From: Monarcha castaneiventris obscurior
Taxonomy: Eukaryota; Chordata; Aves; Passeriformes; Monarchidae
Reading direction: 5' to 3'
Length of the DNA: 64,000 nt
Assembly: GCA_026261815.1 (NCBI GenBank)
Contig: JAMPIT010000379.1
Coordinates: forward strand, 7,204,001-7,268,000
Below, in pieces: positions 11,766 to 25,400 of this stretch. Under the pieces are notes generated by a model, which was not told the DNA's origin, made no database searches, and was given only the letters and a program-made list of their open reading frames with translations. Numbering within the stretch: the stretch's first letter is position 1; every line of letters starts with the position of its first letter. The position numbers were made by a program, and so were the translations under genes.

Positions 11766-12052
11766 TTCTCCCTTTTGCATGTCTTTTGCATTTGCAAAAT
11801 CCCTGGAGGTCTAGGCTTTGTTTTCTCAAGTCTAACCTCAAGTGTAAGGCTAAACCAAAGCAGGGCAGTAGAAGCAGCCACTTGCTGAGGTGCAAAGCAC
11901 ATGGGTGGTGTGAAGCAGAAGGGTGTGGAGGGAGCAATGTTGGGGCAGTGCTGTGCTCCCTTTGACATGCCTTTTGTAGTTGCAGTGTCCCTGCAGCTCT
12001 TGGCTTTGTGGTTTTATCAAGCCTAACCCTAAGGTGACCAGTAAAATAAGCA
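11766..12052. repeat. Array A, continuation after array B
   Basis: The A unit resumes at the base block that follows the interruption point. Landmark positions are 11867 and 12040 (spacing 173). The array ends shortly after the GCCTAACCCTAAGG segment at 12021-12034. This makes eight A units in all, counting both sides. Confidence 0.88.
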
Positions 12053-12054
12053 AA

Positions 12055-14885
12055 AAAAAGCACCTCAACATTAGCAAAACCCTGAATCACAGAGAACTGC
12101 ATTATAGTCGAAACCATGAAGCAATACATTTCTATTCCAAGGACATGTGTCCAAATTCATGGTTCTTCTCCACAGAATGTAAGACACTTGAACATAGAAT
12201 ATTTGAACATTAAATTTCTTTAAAACCCAAACCTCTACAAATAAGACAGGAGATGACTGATAGAGTAAAACAAAGGACATTCTGGCACAATATATTAAGG
12301 GACTGTCATTGGGCTCTTTCTAGTTCAATCTATATCACTTTACTGTTGTGCAGAATAGCAATATTTTACCAAAAATTAAAGACTGTCATGTAGTAATCTG
12401 CCGTAAACCTGACTGCCAACCAGAAGAAAAGGCAAATTCAGTCCCTATATTGTAGTTTTGTAGCATGCAGACTGGGTGATATAATACATCAAAGACTCAC
12501 AAAGAATTCAGCTAAGAAACTATATGGTCTTTAATCTGGAAGCTATCAGACTATTCTGACATGGTGTATTACATTTGGAATAATTCCTTGCTCTAGCACA
12601 GAAAGATGGATAATCTAGAACCAACTCAGTATATGAGAAGGAGGGGAATTATATAAACACAAAGCCTTGCTTAGCAAGGACAAACAAAAAACTTAAGAAA
12701 AAGAAAGGCTTCAGTTGATGACATTTCTAATTCTTCATTTCCTATTCAGATACATTAGAATGGGACTGGTTGCTATTAGATACAGAAATATCAGCAGGAG
12801 TTACAGCTACTGCATAATACAGAAGACTTGGACAGTGACCTGCAATGCTACTTCACCACCTGGGTTGAATTCTCTCTGCCAGTATTAGCCACCTAAATAT
12901 TAGCTGCCTAATCTATGCTAGTGCTGTGGATTCCTTCAATGGAGATAAATGAACCTCTTCAGTGCTACTATTCTCATCCCCAGGTAGGTATTCACTGTGC
13001 ATAAGATGAATTGTCCTTTGGAGATGCCTCACTCTCTGTGAATTTATCTACATGATTATAATAGATCAGGTACCTACATGTTAGGTGGCTAAAGCTGGAT
13101 ATGATAAAATTCATGCTTATGCATTTGATAGTAATGCCATTTCTTCCCTTATTAGCACAAATCCATGAGGGCATATCTTACTATCTTACTAAAAGATACC
13201 TTGGGAGCCAAGGCAGAGAAATTTGTGAGGAATAATTTCACTGGAGAAGAAGACTGATTTGCTCCAGAGAAGAAGCTAAGCAGCCACTGATAAAAAAATC
13301 TCTCCACACCTACTGCAAGTCACAGCAGTTACAAAAGAATGGGAGCAATACCTACCATCTGGGAGGTTTAATAACATCAAAAGATCTTCTATTCAAAAGT
13401 TATCATATAAAAGCATTATGTAGAATACTGGCAATATCTAGGGAAGCTCATCTTATTACTACTGTTTTTTCTTCTCCACTCTTGGAAAAATAGGCCCTCG
13501 AAATTTTTAGAACAGTTATCCTATTCCTATGTGACATGAACAGTCATTTTTCATTTGTTTAATAATGCTAACTTACCTTTTGCAATAATAATTTATAGAC
13601 AGTAAATTAAATAGTATAAAAGTCTCCCCTTTGAACAAATATGAAATGCCAGTTTTGCCCAGTTGCACGTGGTGTTAAAAATTGATATTTCCCCACTGCC
13701 CCCAGGAATTCAGAATTGTTTCTTCATAAGTGGTGGTGTTTACTCTGTGCACTTACATGCACATTGAACATAGGGGACTGTATCCCTTTCACTTGAAACA
13801 TAAAGCAGTAGATTAGTTTTGAAGAAGCTGTTTAATCAACACTGATATTAGAGAATAAGAATGTCACAGTAATGCAGGAATAGAATACATTGCATGAAGC
13901 CAATACAATAAGAAAGCTGTGGATATTGTTTTTTCTGCAGAGTAAGAGAAAGAAGATACATTCGATAAAATCATACATGAAGCTTATTTTAAGCACATAA
14001 GAAAAATTGATATAAAGAATGATATGTAACAAAATGTGGGACACAGAGTAATTTTAAAATGAGTGACTGTTACACGCATTTTAAAGATATACAACTTCGA
14101 TCAAATTATATGTCAGTATGACAAGAGCAAAAGATCTTTTGCATCATTTTTTTAGTGTTGTTTAAAGAAATCTTGAAAATTCTATTGCGACTGAAAGTTC
14201 ATTTGGAAGGTTCTTTTCCTCTCCATTACCTATGCCTTGGTGTTTTGACAGATCTTATATGCTTAGCTGTAGTACTGACTAAAACAAAGCTGTAATTTTG
14301 TAAAGTAATAAGATAAGCAAATACTATTCAGATTAAAAGGAAAAAAAATTTAAACAGTGTTAAGGGTGAGAGAAGATTCAATTTATTTCAAAGAACATGT
14401 TTTACAGTGCACAATTCGAAACAAAAATGTAGCACTTTCATGGAATTGCTCTTTTTTGCATATTTTCAGAGAATTACCTGTTATCTGCATTAGGGCCTTT
14501 CGGGTTTTGCTTTCACTTATAATACTATTGCATTTGTTCATATTTCTAGAAAAGTAAAGGTGCATTTTTATTAGTGAAAAGGGTTATTTGGACAATAACA
14601 CTACAATTTTTAAAGTAATCTTACAGTTTATCTTTGAATTCTGTGGTAGTCCTGAAGTTATTTTGAATAACCTGATACATTCTAAGGTCAAGCATCACTT
14701 GGGAAACATCTATTTCAGGGAATTAATTTAAAAGTTGGCCTTGGAAGAAGAAATACTATGAATAGTGTTTTTACTTTGTGAGTTTGTTTTTGATGAACTT
14801 AGGTGTATAATAGGCATAGTTTTAAAAAGATTTCTACATAGACAAGCTGTTTAAGGACGGAAGACAATAGAGTGACAATATTGTA
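12055..14885. other. AT-rich non-coding stretch
   Basis: No gene, RNA or transposon recognised. Frames are 60-70 codons, on both strands, without motifs. Confidence 0.5.
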
Positions 14886-14888
14886 ATA

Positions 14889-15120
14889 GAGTCATAGAAT
14901 CATGTAGGTTAGAAAAGGCTTCTCAGATCATCAAGTGCAACCATTAACACAGCACTGCCAAGCCCACCCCTAAACCATGTCCCCAGGTGCCACATCCACA
15001 CATCTTTTAAACACCTCCCGGGATAGTGACTCAACCACTTCCCTGGGTAGATTGTTCCAATTCTTGTTCCTAATGACTGGGCAAAAGAATACTCACTATA
15101 GGACATTTGTTCCTCATCTG
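14889..15120 (-). mobile_element. CR1 LINE 3' end
   Basis: The plus strand begins with TCATAGAATCATGTAGGTTA, the reverse complement of the terminal CR1 3' repeat, and continues as the antisense CR1 consensus. Recognisable segments are ACCATGTCCCCAGGTGCCAC (14976-14995), CTTTTAAACACCTCCCGGGA (15004-15023) and CACTTCCCTGGGTAGATTGT (15037-15056). This is the 5'-truncated tail typical of CR1 insertions, belonging to the same general subtype as the copy near 63.6 kb. Confidence 0.95.
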
Positions 15121-15124
15121 GCAT

Positions 15125-17430
15125 GACCCTGAAGCATTTTCAGAACTAAGACTCATTAGTCATTAATCTCATCTGCAGGTTATTAAGTATCACAGTTGCC
15201 AGAATTCATGATGATCAAAACATTTTCAAACGAGGAGATGAGAGACTGGGAGAGGGCTTTTGAACTGCTATGCTTAGAAATTACTTAAAGGTTTTAAAAA
15301 ATGGATTTAACTCTTGGAACAAAGTCTTTTGGTAAACTTGGAAAATGGGTTGCCTGTCTGTCCTAAAAGCATCATGAGAAATATTAGTAATTATCTCTAG
15401 AAAACTTGGCAGCTGTTGTGGCTGTCCTTAACGGCATGAACACCTTACCCCAAAGGGAACAGTTTTTATGTCAGTCATGGCTCAGGGGTAGGCACTGATG
15501 AAACCTGTAATTTTAAGTTTTGAGCCCTGGTTCAAGAGAACACTTTAATTTACAACAGTGCTTAAATTTATGCACTTGTCTGACAATTCATTCTTAGCTG
15601 CACTGAAGGAAATTACGTGATAGACTGTTAGGAGGATACAGAAAAGATACTCACTTTAACAGCTGTTTGAATTACAATTACTTGATCTTTAATTCCTCAT
15701 TTTCCCAAACAAACCTTGATGCTTCTGAAGAATTTGTGCTGTTAATAGATTTTTCAGTGGATCCTCCAAATTTATCTTAGAGATTTAACAAATATTTACA
15801 AGTGATATGTTTGTGACTTGATGCAGAACATGCAGCATTCAGCGCTCCAATGAACTTTAATGGTTGGCTTAAAATCTGGGAATAATTCAAAATTTAAATG
15901 TCTAAAATATATGTCCTCTGAGGGGACTTTTCCACTAAAGCTTTTTTTACTTTTGAAGAGTAGCAGAAGTGTAGCTCTTTATTTATTTTGTATACACCCA
16001 CACAGTTCTCAAAATGAAGTTTAATTCTCTCACACAAATGGACTGCTTTTTATGAGGTAATGTACTAGATGTAATTACCATCACAGGAGCTTTGTTCAGA
16101 CTATTGCAATTTTTTAAATGCCGTCCTGTTCATCATTTAAGCAGACAGTGAAAATACATATTTATATAATCATTAATATTTAGTTACGCAAAAGACTCTT
16201 CTATCTCTATTCTGGCTTGAAAACAAGGAAGCTCTAAGAAGATGCTTTTCGTTCCTTCTTGGTATTCTGCAGCCCACAAATGGCTGCTTTCCTATTTTGC
16301 AGGATGTCACAGCTCTTCCTTTTTCCCATGAAAGTAATTTTTTTTTTTCAGCAGTAAAATATGATTATGACATCCAGACATATATCTCATGGCACTCTGA
16401 CTCCGAGTTCCCAAATACCTGATTTCTCAAAGGATTATATAAAGGACAAAGGAAGGTTAAGGAGAGTAAGATTAACAACCATATTCGATTTCAGCAATTT
16501 ATTTTCATGGACTTATTCCTGTAAGAGAATTAGAAATCAGGTCCCATAGACACAGAATCTGGCAGGCATTATGTGGAAATTTCCTGTTCTTGACCATTTA
16601 ATTAATTCAATGGAGCTGATAATTCTAATTAATTTCTTCTCTGGTTTTCTGAATATTCTGCTTCACCCTTGGAGAGAAGAGATGATCTCTTTTTGCACCA
16701 ATCCAGGAAATACTATTTGTTACTTTTAACTATGGATTTATTGCTAGATAGAGACACAAATTTGGAAGGCTTTCACATTTTGAAATTTCACCTCTGTTCT
16801 TCATTTCAGCCTGTCACCCAGTGAATTTATCAGTGTCATTTATGTCTTGTAGTTGTGAATTTTTATCAAAGCCTCAGGCATTGCCATAGTGTCCAATTAA
16901 AATATGTTCAATGTATTTTGAAAAGTTGACTTTGCTGCAGTTAAAAACATGAATTACACTGACTCACCTGAAGCATTTAATAATTTATGTTTTAAAAGGG
17001 TTTGTTGATGTACTCTATTGAGTTTGACGCTAATGAATTTGATAAAAAATCATTTTGAGGATAGGGCTTAAGTTTTCAAAATTACTTCTAATTCTAGGTA
17101 TATAAATTAAGTGGAAGTGGCTAGATACTTAGGTTAGTCAAGAACTCACATCTTGGAGCTGCAGCTGTTCCTTACCTGTGATAATCAGGACAAAGCATCC
17201 AAAGGCATTCCCATAATCAGAGACTAGCAATGAAACAAAACAACAGAAAAAAACAAAACATTAATATATATTTCAAAATCTGAGATGCAACCAAGACTCA
17301 GCAATATTGCTTAGAATATTCTGTTTTTTTAGGGTTTATGCAGTAATAAACCCTAAAATGTAATGCAGTAGCATTGATGAATATAATGAATAGAGATAAA
17401 AAGACAGGGTACATGAGAGACTCATTTAAG
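15125..17430. other. AT-rich non-coding stretch
   Basis: No gene or element recognised. Between about 16596 and 16640 two TAATTAATT-type homeodomain-core motifs lie about 35 bp apart, which could belong to a regulatory element but is also common in AT-rich DNA. Confidence 0.5.
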
Positions 17431-17437
17431 CCCCCCT

Positions 17438-17505
17438 TCCAGTGAAAGGTTGGACCAGGTGATCTTTTGAGGTCCCTTCCAACCTGGACTGTCCAATAAT
17501 TCCAA
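17438..17505 (+). mobile_element. Short CR1 LINE 3' end
   Basis: The sequence GGTTGGACCAGGTGATCTTT and the following GAGGTCCCTTCCAACCTGG (to about 17489) match the sense-strand 3' tail of avian CR1. Only about 70 bp remain, and the terminal octamer repeat is degraded to an AATAATTCC-like sequence. Confidence 0.88.
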
Positions 17506-17509
17506 GAGT

Positions 17510-18085
17510 AGAAGACTGCAAGAGGTAGCTACAGATTTCAGGAAACTCCGGCTACACTCATGATGGACTCTACACCATCTGCTGGATAATAGTATATAGC
17601 TGGGGTCTAAAATAATGATATTATGAATACTATGTGTATAGTCACCTTGGGGGAGCAAGTACTAGGAACAATTTATGTTATTAAAGTTCCCTAATATTCT
17701 TACTTGCATTAGTACAGAGTTGTTTGAAAACAAATAAGCATAAATTCAACAGCCTCAGTGAGATATGTAAATAAAATCATACTTTTTTGAGGAAAATGGT
17801 TCAATGGCCTGGATCCTGAAAATACATTATTCCAGTCATAGTGAAATCTGCAGAACAGGGAAGCCTGCATAAAGAGTAAAACACTCTATGAAACAAAGGC
17901 TTAAGTCTACTTGGGATTCTTCAGCCTACTATGTATATTCTGCTCAGAAATATAGGGAAGGGAAACCAAGATATCCTTTATTAGTGGCAATAGTACTAGT
18001 ATTATTAGTAGTACTACCACTGGTATAATTAGTACCATCATTATATAATTATCATATACAATATATTATTATCACAATTATTAAT

Positions 18086-18126
<41 letters not shown>

Positions 18127-18975
18127 TATCATTTAACATAATATCTTTAAGAGACTCAGAACTGTACAATATACTGGTTTGTGGTCTCAATAATGAGTTA
18201 CAGAGCTACTGATAATACTGGTAATACAGTGGCCACTGGGGCACATTGTGGATTATCTTCTGAAGCCACATCCTAAAGAGCATGTACACCCATATATCCT
18301 TCTGAGGAACAGATCCTCAGTCAGGCTGGGTGGACTGGGAGCTGAACTTGGACTATAAAAAGCTTGGCAGAGGGTCCTCTGGGAGCTTGAAGGAGTGCCA
18401 CTGTCATACTAAGACAGAGTTTTCTTTATTTGTGTGGGCTCTTTTTCTCGAATCTGAAAGGTGCCAAACAGTGCAAGGTCAGTGCTACCTTCCAAAGCAG
18501 TGGGGTGTTTGTGCTGTGAACCAGGAGCGTGGAGCCCTGCAGGGACACACAGCCCACTGGTGTTGTGTGGGAGAACAGAGTACAGCCACAGCAACTGGAC
18601 TTCAGTCACTCATTTTGTCAACTTCCAAGTGGAATGTACCTTCTCAAAAAAACATGCCTAGGCTTTGTTTTGGTAGGAACTCTTGCTTCATCCCAAAAGA
18701 GAGCTTGGGAATCAACTAATGCTCATATATCAGGACTGGGACTTAAAAACAAGAGCTGGAGAGGTAAGCAAATTATAGGCTGCTGGAAACGGTGCAGATT
18801 ATACAGAATGTGCCTTTTCTCACTGTTCACTGACATAAGTTGCTGCTTAAAAACACAAAGAGGGATCTATTGAAGTACTCTCTTCTGTAAAATACAAAGA
18901 AGCTTGGAAGAAGACCATGTCTCAGTTATGAGTCCCTCCAGAGTTCTTAGGTTTTGATATTCTACCAAATTAATG
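17510..18975. other. Non-coding stretch with trinucleotide repeats
   Basis: This interval includes a region of degenerate ATT/AGT repeats (about 17985-18085) leading into (ATC)13. Between 18330 and 18870 several overlapping frames of 60-129 codons lie on both strands with no recognisable domain. A CTATAAAAAGC word occurs at 18353, without a supporting promoter context. Confidence 0.45.
18086..18124. repeat. (ATC)13 microsatellite
   Basis: Thirteen perfect ATC units, bordered on the left by degenerate ATT-rich repeats. It is likely length-polymorphic. Confidence 0.93.
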
Positions 18976-18976
18976 G

Positions 18977-19450
18977 TGTCCTGGTTTTGGCTGGGATAGA
19001 GTTAATTTTCTTCTTAGTAGCTGCTGTGGTGCTGTGTTTCAGATTTAATATAAGAATAATGTTGATAAGACAATGAACTTTTAGGTGTTGCTAAGTACTT
19101 CCTGAGTCAAGGACTTTCCAGAGTCTCTTACTCTGCCAGTGAAAAGGTGCACAACAAGCTGGGAGGGAACATAGCCACAACTACTGATCTTAATTGGACA
19201 AAGGGATTTTCCATACCACAGAGTGTCATGCTCAGTAAATAAACAGAGGAGCTTGCTGGGGGATGATTGCTGTTGGGGAATGGGCTGGGCATGGGGCAGC
19301 AGATGGCAAGTGATTTTATTGTGCATCACTTGTCTCTTTTGGTTTTTTTCTGCCCTCTGTCTTTCCTTTTCATTGTTATTACTATTATTATTGTTATTGC
19401 TGTTATTATTGTTATTATCATTAGTATTATTAGGTTTATTATTTTCTCCA
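18977..19450 (+). mobile_element. Truncated avian endogenous retrovirus LTR
   Basis: It begins TGTCCTGGTTTTGGCTGGGA, the recognisable 5' end of an LTR family common in neoavian genomes, and runs in the LTR's U3 direction. Family-like segments follow: AGTTAATTTTCTTCTTAGTA (19010-19029), TCTGCCAGTG near 19132, GCTGGGAGGGAACATAGCCA near 19158, and the core-promoter region TCATGCTCAGTAAATAAAC at 19226-19244. The U5 side has degraded into an ATT-rich stretch (19374-19440), and the usual 3' terminus ending in ACGACA is missing. No internal gag, pol or env sequence flanks it, so it is a partial solo LTR that cannot encode anything. Frames across the ATT run (Ile/Leu-rich) are artefacts. Confidence 0.85.
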
Positions 19451-19451
19451 A

Positions 19452-22400
19452 GGAGAAAAAAACCCAGAGAAATATAAATAGGTGATATGTATTTAAAATA
19501 TGAGAAACACAGGAATAAAACGAAGTATGCGACATCTTATCAGTGCTCATGGTTGCTTTTTGTTCATCTGGACTACACCTAAGTACTGACTCATCATTAT
19601 TTCAGATTTTCATTCTATGGTATTTTCAGCTGCACATTACCTTACTTCATCTTCTCACCCAGACTGGCTCTCATTCTTGATATATATATATCTTGCATAC
19701 TGCAGCATATTCGAATTAAAATTCTTCAGAGAGTGCTTTAATTCTGCTATTTCCTCCATCCTTTCCACACACAAAAGCTCTTTTTGCCTTTCCTGGATAA
19801 TCCGACTTAGTGCTAAAATTAAGACCAATGAGTCAAACTCTTTCCTGTTTGCTTGCTTGTAGAAGTCAAATTTTCTAATCAATCTGTTTGCTTAGGACTA
19901 TTTTCAGGAAACCTATTACCTTCCTATCAACACACTTTTATCTGAGCATCTGTGCACAGCAATAGATCAGATCCATTCTTGTCAAAGAATTTCAATATCT
20001 TCATATGATAGAAATGCAAAATAAGTATGTGACAAGCATTCACAAATGTTTCTGGAAAAAAGCACTTTTTTCAAAAATTTGAGTTTTTGTTAACTTGTTT
20101 GGAAGGCCACAGTAAATGCCAGCTATTTGCATTGTTAGCAGATAGTAATGTGGAATGTCACACAGATGATAACAATGAAATTGAATTTTCCAGCAGTTAG
20201 CACATAAAATGTAACTGAGAATGCTGAAAAAAAAAAAAAAAAAAGGAAAAATCCACAGAAGAGATATTTTTATGGTATCAGTATAACAATGGCTGGCAAG
20301 CATTCATATTCTAAAGCCTTTGATACAAAGACAATCACTATTATGTTAGCAGAAAAAGATATGTAAGTTACCAAAAGTTTTTGTTTTTTGCACCAATAAT
20401 GGTTGTCTATAAAAGGCCATGTGGTATTTCACACCATTTCATTCAATGCCTTCATTCTGGAAAACACTGATGTTTCATGTGCAACCCAGATGCTTTAGCT
20501 AAATACAATATCCCACACCAGGATAACACGTCTTGCACAGGGACTCATTACCTTGACAATTTAAAACTGCTTGTAAAATTCCTGAGTGATGCGGAGAATG
20601 GGCCATAACCTACACTGTGTTCAGATGCTGCCTTCTGCACCTCAGTGCTGCCAGGATCATTTCATCTTTCTTTGTGAAAGCCCATACTAGCTTGAGATAT
20701 ATTCATCCTAACCTCCTTGGTGGCTGTGTGTGCTCCTGGGCACAGAGAGGATCGTAGGCAGAAGTGAGATGAGAGCACCTGCATCCTGCAGACTGCCTTC
20801 CACCCTGGCAGCCACACGCTCCACACTGAGTACCCATTATCACCAGAATAGCTGGATTGCTGGAGTAAGACAGGTGTAGCACAACACTCTGTTATGCCTT
20901 TTGTAGTCCTAATTGCTACTTTCTGGAAAGAACAAAAAAGATTCTTATAGCTAAATAAATATGTATGGAAATCCCTTTACAGCTTTAGATGAGAAAATGA
21001 AAAAAATGCTTTTCCACAGATCAGTAATATCTATAGATACAAGCTAGAATTTTATTTTTCAGTATAACTGTCATGGGACTGAGTCTGTTATTTCTAACAT
21101 CTCGATGAACTGGTTTCTTATACTTGAACGAAAGTAACTGTGCATTCACAACCCTCTATTTTCATAGTTGTCAAGGGAAAAATAAAGACGGCTTGGTTTA
21201 GAATTAGCTAAGTGCTTTATTTTTACAAAGTGTCAGTTTATCAGATCACCTGATATCAAATATCAAATTCCCATCATGTCCAAAGTTGTCCAGATTTGAG
21301 CCCATAGTTGGTTCTGAGAAAGCTCCTCAATATATTCAGCCACTTCTCAATGATGGTTGCCCTCTGCAATGCGGGACATCGAATATTATGTCTTGTACTA
21401 AGGTTTTTTACATCTTTAGGCAATTTAAAAAATAAACTTTTTTTCTTGTGCTTTCAGTTTTGGAAACTCAGAGAAAGTATTTTCTACTTAGCTTTAATTA
21501 TATTTGCTTTTCCTTTCTAAAGATGAAGTTCAAGGACTTTGTTTAAAACCACTGGTTATGTTTAACAGCATAATAGTGTTTATTTTTGTTCCCTTCTTAA
21601 TATGCACTCAGAGCAAAGAAATGGGAGGTGGACTTTTATGGTCTCAGGAATAGCAATGCCACTTCTATTTGTGAAAACAGATATTCCAATCTTGCATGGA
21701 TAATAGTTACATTGTTAACAGACTCTGCTGCTGAGGTATTTTGCTTTCAAAGTTAGATATATGAAATACAGCTGCAGTTGAAAGTAATCTGGCTTTTACT
21801 GTCAAGTAATTATTGCTCACCTAACCTTCTCACCATTTTTGAGAAATAATATTATCTCCTACATTTTTAATGGGATTTTTTTTCCCTTCCTATTAAAGTT
21901 CTTACTGGTCTTGCTATCAACCTCTGATATGATCTCCTAACTACGTATATTAGAAAAAAGTTAAAAAGAGGTTAGTAAGATTGATTGCTGTAAGGAATGG
22001 TTTTTCACATTGTAGGCACCTATGAATATTTAATACAACTTTGTATATGTATTTTTGGGTTTACTTCATGCCAGAAATTCCAGGAAGTAAATGTAAGATA
22101 ATTATATTCTACCTTGAAAATGAACCATTTGGTATCTTAAATGAGACTCTGTCTGATGACAGTTCATCTTTTTTACTAGAAGTAAGACAGCCCCTGTAGT
22201 TCCAAATCTACAAATTTTGTTTGGTTTTCTTACCTTAATGATGTAAGCAACCATGGTTCAGAAATAGTGTCACATGTATTTAAAATTGTCCATTGAGATG
22301 GACTTACAGGATTGCATCTTTAAGCTCTTGGTAGGTCTTCATAACAATCCAAAGGAGGAAAATGCTATGGAAGGCATATCTTTTCATACCAAAGACAAGT

Positions 22401-25400
22401 ATACTTTCCCATCCACCTCAGTCCACTTGGTAGCTAGCATCCTATGATTTCTTCCATCCTTTTTGCAAAGAAGCTTGTAGACATTTATGACTAATGCCAT
22501 CTACTTCTTTTTGGGCTTGTATTGGCTGCTCAGCACCTGCAGACAAACTTAGCTCCCTGTCTTGAAGTTGAATCCTTAATGACTCATTTATCTGACAGTT
22601 CTAGTGTTGGCTGTAATACAATTATTGACAACCCCCAAGGAAGAAACATACCATTCATGCTCTTATTTCCACCATCATTTTCCCAGAGGCAATACATTCA
22701 AATCAAATCTTCTTCCTTCTTCCTTTACCTTTAATCTGAAGCTGAAACTCTCAGCATGAGGATGACTGTACAGGAATCAGGATCATGATACAGCAATTTA
22801 CTGAATTCTAATTATTAACTATTTTCACAGCTGTCATACAGTATCTCAGTTTTAATTTGTTGTACTAATAAAAGGAGCAGCCTTATGGGTAAGTATTTAG
22901 AGACTGCTACTTACTACAAAAGGCTTCCCCAAAATTAAAATAGTGCATTTGAAATTAAAATAGTGAATATGTTACATTAATGGAGTCATAAGCCATGCTC
23001 AGCCAAGCTGCTCTGTGTCACTGGAGAAGCTTTAATCAAACAGATTGTGTCCTTTTTTAAATAGTGTTCCATCTGAAATTGTTCAGAGACCTGTCCTAAA
23101 ACAGAAGACCATGATTTATTTTTTTAAGTTCTTGAACATGAGTGGTCACAGCAGTTGAAGATTTTCTTTAACTAATAAACTAATAAAAAGATCTTGTCTG
23201 GATTTAACATTTACTCTTATTTGATTATTTGATTCCCTAACAAAGATGGAATGAGGTAGTAGCATGATAGGTTGAGATCCCACTGTCAGTTATCAAATCA
23301 GGTCAAAAAAGACATTAAATATAACAAGTACTGATTTTAATGATGTGGCCTAAATCTAGAAAAAATGTTGCATTGGTTGGGAGTTATCTTATCTTTCAAG
23401 TTTTAATTATCTATCTGGACAGAAGCAACTGTGTAAGTTTTGATGAAAATAGCATATATATTACTGGGATTTGGGAATGCTGAAAATAAATTATTTTTGG
23501 CAATTCTTAACAGATTAAGCAACATTACAGACTGTTCTGAGCACCAGTGGGATTTGAAACTAGATCAATTACTAATTGTCATTCAGCAATGAGTCTATCA
23601 CCTTCTCTGCTGTATGAAAAGTAACATTTGTGTTAGTAAGAACAACATTTTAATGGAACAGACTTCCATTTGAAATTTGTAATCTGATGAAACTGAAATG
23701 TATTTTCTCAGTATGACTTATATATTCCAAGTTTCAGCCTGGTTTTTTTTCCAAGTCCCAGCTTCAGCTTGTTGTAAATGGTCAAAATTAAAAGAGCTAC
23801 TGCAATAATATAAAATTTAATATATATGGCATAACAAACACAGATCTTGGTCTTAAACGACTCTGATGATTCTCGGACCCTAAGGCAAATTGAGTACTTG
23901 TGGTTTAGAGTAAGCATACTTTTTTTCAGTTAAACATTTCCTTTCTATGGCTTCTAGTCTGACTGCTACTGTCATATGGGGAATTCGAGATAAGTGTTTG
24001 CTTGAAAAACTCCCAGTGACTCCAGTGGGTTTAAGAACATTGTACAAGAGTGTATTTGCTCAGCAGGACGCCAGATAATATCAGAGACAGACCCAGAAGT
24101 GCACCATCACCTTCTCCCGCTCCCCTGTGTCCTCATCTCCTAGGGTAAGATGGAGTGTGTGCTTGATCAGGCCAGGGGGAGCAGCATCACATCTGTGATC
24201 AGTGTCGGAGGATTGTGACTCCAGGCATGCAAGGATGCTCATCTGCTGTGCTGTTCAGGCATAGCCTAAGTGCACTTGCTACAGGACTCTGACAGCACTA
24301 CTGCAGAGACATTTTTCTTTCTTTAAAAAAATGGAGCCAGTAAAACCTTGTAAATGCTACATCCATTTTATGAGGTTAAACCAAAAGGCAGTAAAAGAAA
24401 GAGTCAAAGGGTTTGGTTAATCTCGTTTCCTCTCAGTGTAACTTCAGGATAATTCTGACATCTTCTAAGAATAATGGTATGCTTTTTTCAAGGATGAAAA
24501 ATGTTTCATGCATGTGTAGGGTTAATATGTAATTAATGGATTTTTTTGCATCTATGTGCGTGAATATTATGTATAGAGCTGCACTCGTGCATGTGTGTGT
24601 GACTTGACTGGCTTTTATAATGATAGACATCAATATTACTCATTAGAAAAAGAATGTGTTCTGATAACACGCATATGGCTTAAAGCTGTTGGCAAAGTGC
24701 ATAATCAAAAAAAGCACATATTTCTCCTGATGATATTATTTATTTATTGTTCCTATTGCATCTTCTACAGATACTGAGATACTGAATCATTTGTTTCATT
24801 ATATCTTTGTACTTTCCAAACATGAAATCCTTATCCACGAGACTTCAACAGTATTCAAATTCTTTCTAAAAAGACTTGGAACATATTGGTTTTTCTCTTA
24901 TTTGTTGCACAACAGATATCACTGCTGACATCTGAATTAAAACTACTCTTTTATGCAAAACAGGAGGACAACTTTAATTTTGTTAATATTCTGAAGAAAG
25001 GAGATAAAAAGGCCTGAAGATTTCTACTGTATTGAAGAGAACATGAAAATATAATTCTAGAGTATTCTACACATACAATTCCTTTATCTAAGGGATGAAC
25101 ATTGACACTATCACTGTCTTACAGGTTTTGAAATGGAATAACAAAGCAGTTGTGACTGTTACTATCACAATGCTAGTAGCCTTTTTTCAGTTTCCTGCTA
25201 TAGCTGTTTGCATTTCTTTCTCTGTGCCTGTCAAATACCAAATTAATAAATGCACAGTGATTATCACTGATAAGAAACTGGTACATACTATAGTTTCCAG
25301 TACTCACAAAGTGAGCATCTCATCTTCTAAGCATATGGAATTGCTGCAGTTATTACATTATAAAAACTAACGGGTAATCTAACAGTTGGATTCACTATCA

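Noticed and set aside
9850..12052. CRISPR-like array or true telomere
   Set aside because: Units of 170-213 bp have no short identical repeats with unique spacers, and the DNA is vertebrate. The CCCTAA words are sparse and embedded, not a terminal (TTAGGG)n tract.
18330..18873. Cluster of plus-strand frames of 66-129 codons downstream of a CTATAAAAAGC word
   Set aside because: Three phases are open at once with a minus frame across them. No domain, and the TATA-like word falls inside the first frame rather than upstream of it.
19223..19485. Leu/Ile-rich membrane-like frames
   Set aside because: Translation of the ATT-rich tract in the truncated LTR.
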